From Sulfuriflexus sp032250955 (GTDB taxonomy: Bacteria; Pseudomonadota; Gammaproteobacteria; AKS1), in contig NZ_JAVVES010000089.1 of the NCBI RefSeq assembly GCF_032250955.1, positions 1-8,211 on the forward strand: DNA of 8,211 nucleotides, given 5' to 3'. Positions 5,931 through 8,211 of this stretch are shown here, piece by piece. The position numbers and the translations under genes were made by a program. Numbering within the stretch: the first letter of the stretch is position 1; each line of letters opens with the position of its first letter. The notes beneath the pieces are model-generated. The model had not been told where the DNA came from and did no database searches. It worked only from the letters and a program-made list of their open reading frames with translations.

Positions 5931-7559
5931 ATGAGTACGCAGTATACACATGATGTCCTTGTGATCGGCGGCGGCATCGCCGGCCTGACTCTGGCCCTGC
6001 GTCTGGCCGAAGACGTCAAGGTTGCCATTATCGCCAAGGGCTCGCTTACGGAAAGTTCCAGTCTATATGCCCAGGGCGGCATCGCCGCGGTGCTTGAGCA
6101 AGACGACTCCATCGAGGCACATATCGAAGACACGCTCAATGCCGGTGGCCAACTCTGTGATCCGGCGGTTGTCCGCCAGGTGGTCGAGCGCAGTGCCGCG
6201 AATATCCAGTGGCTCATTGACCAGGGTGTGCTCTTTACCCGGGAACCCAGCGAGGATGGCTCGGGAGGGTATCACCTGACCCGCGAGGGTGGCCATTCCC
6301 GTCGGCGCATCATCCATGCCGCTGACGCCACCGGGCGCGCCGTGGAAACCACGCTCGGTGAGCGCGTCCACGCCCACAGGAATATTACCCTGTATGAGCA
6401 GCATATCGCCGTGGATATTATTACGAGCGCCAAACTCGGGCTGCCGGGTAACCGCGCGCTGGGTGCCTATGTGCTGGATCGCGACAGCGGCCATGTAGAA
6501 ACCTTCAGCGCCCGCACGGTGGTCCTTGCTACCGGTGGTGCCAACAAGGTTTATCTGTATACCACCAACCCGGATGTCTCGACCGGTGACGGTATCGCCA
6601 TGGGCTGGCGCGCCGGCTGCCGGGTGGCCAACATGGAATTTATCCAGTTCCACCCGACCTGCCTTTATCACCCCAAGGCCAAGACGCTTTTGCTGACCGA
6701 AGCGATCCGCGGCGAAGGTGGCAAGCTCCGTCTGCCCGATGGCAGCACTTTTATGGAACAATTCGATCCACGCGCAGAACTCGCGCCCCGTGATATCGTC
6801 GCCCGCGCCATTGACCATGAAATGAAATGCCTGGGTATCGATCATGTCTGTCTCGATATCAGTCACAAGCCAGCCGAATTCATCCGCGGTCACTTCCCGA
6901 ACATCTATGCGAGCTGCCTCGAGTACGGCTATGACATGACCCTGGAGCCCGTGCCCGTGGTGCCGGCAGCACATTACACCTGCGGTGGCATCATGACCGA
7001 TAATCATGGCCGCACCGATATTAACGGCCTGTATGCGATCGGTGAAACCGCCTATACCGGCCTGCATGGAGCCAATCGTCTTGCCAGCAACTCCCTGCTC
7101 GAATGCCTGGTCTTTGCCGAGGCGGCCAGCAAGAACATCGAACAAGCCCTTCCACGCTGGAGCTTGTCGACACAGCTCCCGCCCTGGGATGAAAGCCGCG
7201 TCACTGACTCTGATGAAGAAGTGGTGGTGAGCCATAACTGGGATGAGTTACGGCGTTTCATGTGGGACTACGTGGGAATCGTGCGCACCAACAAACGCCT
7301 GCAACGCGCCAAGCGCCGGGTTGATCTGCTCAACAGCGAAATCGAGGATTACTACGGCAACTTCCGCGTCACTAACGACCTGCTCGAGCTGCGTAACCTG
7401 ACCCAGGTCGCCGACATGATTATTCAGAGCGCCATGCTGCGCAAGGAAAGTCGCGGCCTGCATTACACGCTCGATTACCCGCAAACCGACAGTCGTGCCG
7501 CCCATAGCACGATCCTTGTCCCGGAAAATTACCAACGCACCACCCGGCAAACCGCCTAG
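5931..7559 (+). CDS. nadB: L-aspartate oxidase (NadB)
   Basis: NadB is the cytoplasmic FAD enzyme that oxidises L-aspartate to iminoaspartate, the first step of de novo NAD synthesis; NadA then uses iminoaspartate. The 542 residues match the usual length (E. coli 540). The FAD-binding Rossmann motif GGGIAG is at 13-18, followed by the flavin loop SSLYAQGGIA (43-52) and VVLATGGANKVY (197-208). Residues corresponding to the E. coli active site are all present: Glu119 (LTREGGH), His241 (QFHPT), Arg287 (LAPRDIV), His348 (AAHYTCGG) and Arg383 (HGANRLASNSL). The C-terminal helical domain ends in LHYTLDYPQTD, as in relatives. The ribosome binding site is weak (GAAGTT about 10 nt upstream), but the start fits the family. 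It is divergent from rpoE, as in E. coli and Pseudomonas. Repeat sequence begins 4 nt after the stop. Confidence 0.98.
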   Translation: MSTQYTHDVLVIGGGIAGLTLALRLAEDVKVAIIAKGSLTESSSLYAQGGIAAVLEQDDSIEAHIEDTLNAGGQLCDPAVVRQVVERSAANIQWLIDQGVLFTREPSEDGSGGYHLTREGGHSRRRIIHAADATGRAVETTLGERVHAHRNITLYEQHIAVDIITSAKLGLPGNRALGAYVLDRDSGHVETFSARTVVLATGGANKVYLYTTNPDVSTGDGIAMGWRAGCRVANMEFIQFHPTCLYHPKAKTLLLTEAIRGEGGKLRLPDGSTFMEQFDPRAELAPRDIVARAIDHEMKCLGIDHVCLDISHKPAEFIRGHFPNIYASCLEYGYDMTLEPVPVVPAAHYTCGGIMTDNHGRTDINGLYAIGETAYTGLHGANRLASNSLLECLVFAEAASKNIEQALPRWSLSTQLPPWDESRVTDSDEEVVVSHNWDELRRFMWDYVGIVRTNKRLQRAKRRVDLLNSEIEDYYGNFRVTNDLLELRNLTQVADMIIQSAMLRKESRGLHYTLDYPQTDSRAAHSTILVPENYQRTTRQTA

Positions 7560-7563
7560 GATA

Positions 7564-7588
7564 AGGGGTCGGAGGTTAGGGGTCGGAG
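7564..7588 (+). repeat. 15-bp tandem duplication of the left arm before copy 1
   Basis: GGGGTCGGAGGTTAG (7564-7578) is followed directly by GGGGTCGGAG (7579-7588) of copy 1. A partial extra left arm therefore starts 4 nt after the nadB stop codon. It mirrors the extra right arms after copy 3. Confidence 0.8.
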
Positions 7589-7675
7589 TCGTGCAGGTGT
7601 GGTGATTCTCTGGAGCAACGAACCGCGAGGTTGGCGAGCAGGTCAAAAGCACCTGTAGACAGCGACTCCGACCCC
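7579..7675 (+). repeat. Palindrome-bounded 97-bp repeat, copy 1
   Basis: A left arm GGGGTCGGAGTCG (7579-7591) and right arm CGACTCCGACCCC (7663-7675) are perfect 13-bp inverted repeats bounding a 71-bp interior. The common core (7585-7670) is 86 bp. It differs from copy 3 at about 13 of 86 positions by my hand alignment, so it is the most divergent copy. The interior includes a small nested hairpin, CAGGT (7639-7643) with ACCTG (7651-7655). Confidence 0.9.
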
Positions 7676-7708
7676 GATATGCGCGACCCCGATATGCGAC
7701 CCCGATGT

Positions 7709-7794
7709 GGAGTCGCGCGGGCGTGGTGATTCGCTGGAACAACAAGCCGCGACGTTGGCGACCAGGTCAAATGCACCTGTAGGCAGCGACTCCG
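7709..7794 (+). repeat. Palindrome-bounded repeat, copy 2 (arms shortened)
   Basis: This 86-bp core runs from GGAGTCG to CGACTCCG and differs from copy 3 at about 4 of 86 positions. Both outer arm ends are lost: GGGGTC is missing on the left and GACCCC on the right. The word CCGATGTG occurs directly at both edges (7702-7709 and 7792-7799), either from deletion within repeated words or as a remnant of a target duplication. Confidence 0.88.
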
Positions 7795-7805
7795 ATGTGA
7801 GGTTA

Positions 7806-7902
7806 GGGGTCGGAGTCGCGCGGGTGTGGTGATTTGCTGGAACAACAAGCCGCGACGTTGGCAACCAGGTCAAATGCACCTGTAAGCAGCGACTCCGACC
7901 CC
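7806..7902 (+). repeat. Palindrome-bounded 97-bp repeat, copy 3
   Basis: This complete copy has a perfect 14-bp inverted repeat, GGGGTCGGAGTCGC (7806-7819) with GCGACTCCGACCCC (7889-7902). The core (7812-7897) is again exactly 86 bp. Like copy 1, it is preceded directly by GGTTAG and followed by GAT. No open frame continues through it and no transposase motif is visible, so it would be a non-autonomous element. Confidence 0.9.
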
Positions 7903-7938
7903 GATGGATTGAGCAGCGACTCCGACCCCGATGGATTG
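7886..7938 (+). repeat. 27-bp tandem duplication at the right end of copy 3
   Basis: The unit starts GCAGCGACTCCGACCCC and ends GATGGATTGA. It occurs at 7886-7912 and again at 7913-7938 (last base absent). A decayed third unit, CGACCCCGCTGGATTAG, follows at 7939-7955. The right inverted arm is thus duplicated together with its flank, which looks like local slippage or unequal exchange. Confidence 0.85.
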
Positions 7939-7999
7939 CGACCCCGCTGGATTAGGGTAAGGGTCGCGTTAACCACACCCTGTCCAGGCAGCGGCTGTT

Positions 8000-8211
8000 T
8001 CAGGCCAGCTTTTCCAGCTCACCATCACGCAGGGTGCGCAACCGGACCCGCAGGCGTCTCAGGGTTTCCGTATCGGCGCTGTCGCTCAATAACGGCACAC
8101 TCAGGTACCACGGCCAGCGACCCTGTTTGAAATTCAGGCTCTTCGGAAAAATTAGTGGGTAAAAATATAGCGAATTTGGAGCAATAGAGATAGTTTTCTG
8201 GAAATTGGAGG
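8000..8211 (-). CDS. Probable C-terminal part of a YgfX/CptA-like protein, truncated by the window edge
   Basis: An open frame without stops enters from the right edge and ends at TGA (8000-8002), giving 69 visible codons. The last part reads LNFKQGRWPWYLSVPLLSDS, then ADTETLRRLRVRLRTLRDG and ELEKLA. The pattern 'xLL.DS.D...lRRLRv.Lr' is what I know from the C-terminus of YgfX (CptA, DUF1434), a small inner-membrane protein encoded beside sdhE. Comparable genes lie next to nadB in Pseudomonas, which supports the reading. YgfX has been described as a toxin partner of SdhE, but that role is disputed. The membrane segments would lie beyond the window. The part near 8140-8211 is notably AT-rich compared with everything else, so the frame could be altered there. 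The start is not visible, and the identification is tentative. Confidence 0.45.
   Translation of the reverse strand, partial: SNFQKTISIAPNSLYFYPLIFPKSLNFKQGRWPWYLSVPLLSDSADTETLRRLRVRLRTLRDGELEKLA

Larger units (their letters stand above)
7560..7999. other. Convergent intergenic region between nadB and the YgfX-like gene, filled by repeats
   Basis: This 440-base stretch has no coding region I can support. About 7564-7968 consists almost entirely of three repeat copies, loose half-arms and short linkers built from the same words (GGGGTCGGAG, CTCCGACCCC, GCGACCCC, GGTTAG). About 30 bases of ordinary sequence remain before the stop codon at 8000-8002. No T-run terminator is visible; the palindromic arms may stop or stabilise the converging transcripts. 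Confidence 0.8.

Noticed and set aside
6063..7235. 390-codon open frame antisense to nadB
   Set aside because: It is a shadow of a GC-rich gene whose plus-strand frame has all aspartate oxidase catalytic residues; its translation resembles no family.
7248..7879. Minus-strand open frames over the repeats with similar peptides (PTSR..V.P.NHH)
   Set aside because: The resemblance comes from the repeated DNA. Copy offsets of 124 and 103 bp are not multiples of three, so frames change from copy to copy. No family is recognisable and no ribosome binding site stands out.
7579..7902. CRISPR array
   Set aside because: Only three units, each 86 bp long, with gaps of unequal length (38 and 17 bp between cores) made of fragments of the same repeat. 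CRISPR repeats are shorter, with unique spacers of even length, and no cas gene is present.
7560..7999. Transposase or transposase remnant inside the repeat region
   Set aside because: Translation in both directions shows no HUH motif, DDE pattern or other transposase signature; the units are too short to encode one.
7834..8130. Plus-strand frame of 98 codons starting in copy 3
   Set aside because: It begins inside the repeat, carries a low-complexity DSDPDG peptide encoded by the 27-bp duplication, and runs antisense to the YgfX-like frame.

Overview
The window comes from a gammaproteobacterium with moderately GC-rich DNA (impression by eye, not measured). The evidence is gene order and protein character: the sigma-E envelope-stress operon (rpoE/algU, rseA/mucA, rseB/mucB, rseC/mucC, mucD) sits between lepA and a divergent nadB. 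The Pseudomonas alg/muc locus is organised this way; E. coli has the same block without mucD. The proteins read as equally distant from both, so a purple-sulfur or other environmental gammaproteobacterial lineage is plausible. I cannot name a genus.

Layout. Positions 1-1285 (minus) hold the first 428 codons of lepA, which runs off the left edge. Positions 1324-1350 form a rho-independent terminator closing the stress operon. From 5757 down to 1363, all on the minus strand, lie rpoE, rseA, rseB, rseC, mucD and a small glutaredoxin-like gene. Their junctions are very tight (ATGA overlaps, an 11-nt overlap, a 16-nt gap), so they are almost certainly one translationally coupled operon. Positions 5758-5930 are the divergent control region, with a sigma-E-like promoter and a perfect TATAAT box facing rpoE. 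Positions 5931-7559 (plus) are a complete nadB. Positions 7560-7999 contain no gene I can support, but hold three copies of an 86-bp repeat core with 13-bp inverted ends plus scattered half-arms. Positions 8000-8211 (minus) are the C-terminal part of a probable YgfX-like protein, convergent with nadB.

How the genes work together. RpoE is an ECF sigma factor held at the membrane by the anti-sigma factor RseA. RseB in the periplasm protects RseA from proteolysis. RseC is a membrane protein with a cysteine cluster. MucD is a periplasmic HtrA-type protease that clears misfolded envelope proteins. The thiol protein at the end of the operon is the less usual member. lepA, nadB and the YgfX-like gene are conserved neighbours rather than members of the stress response.

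The genes are standard. I found no new multi-gene system. The one structure the genes do not explain is the repeat cluster after nadB, which looks like a nest of small non-autonomous palindromic (REP- or MITE-like) elements.
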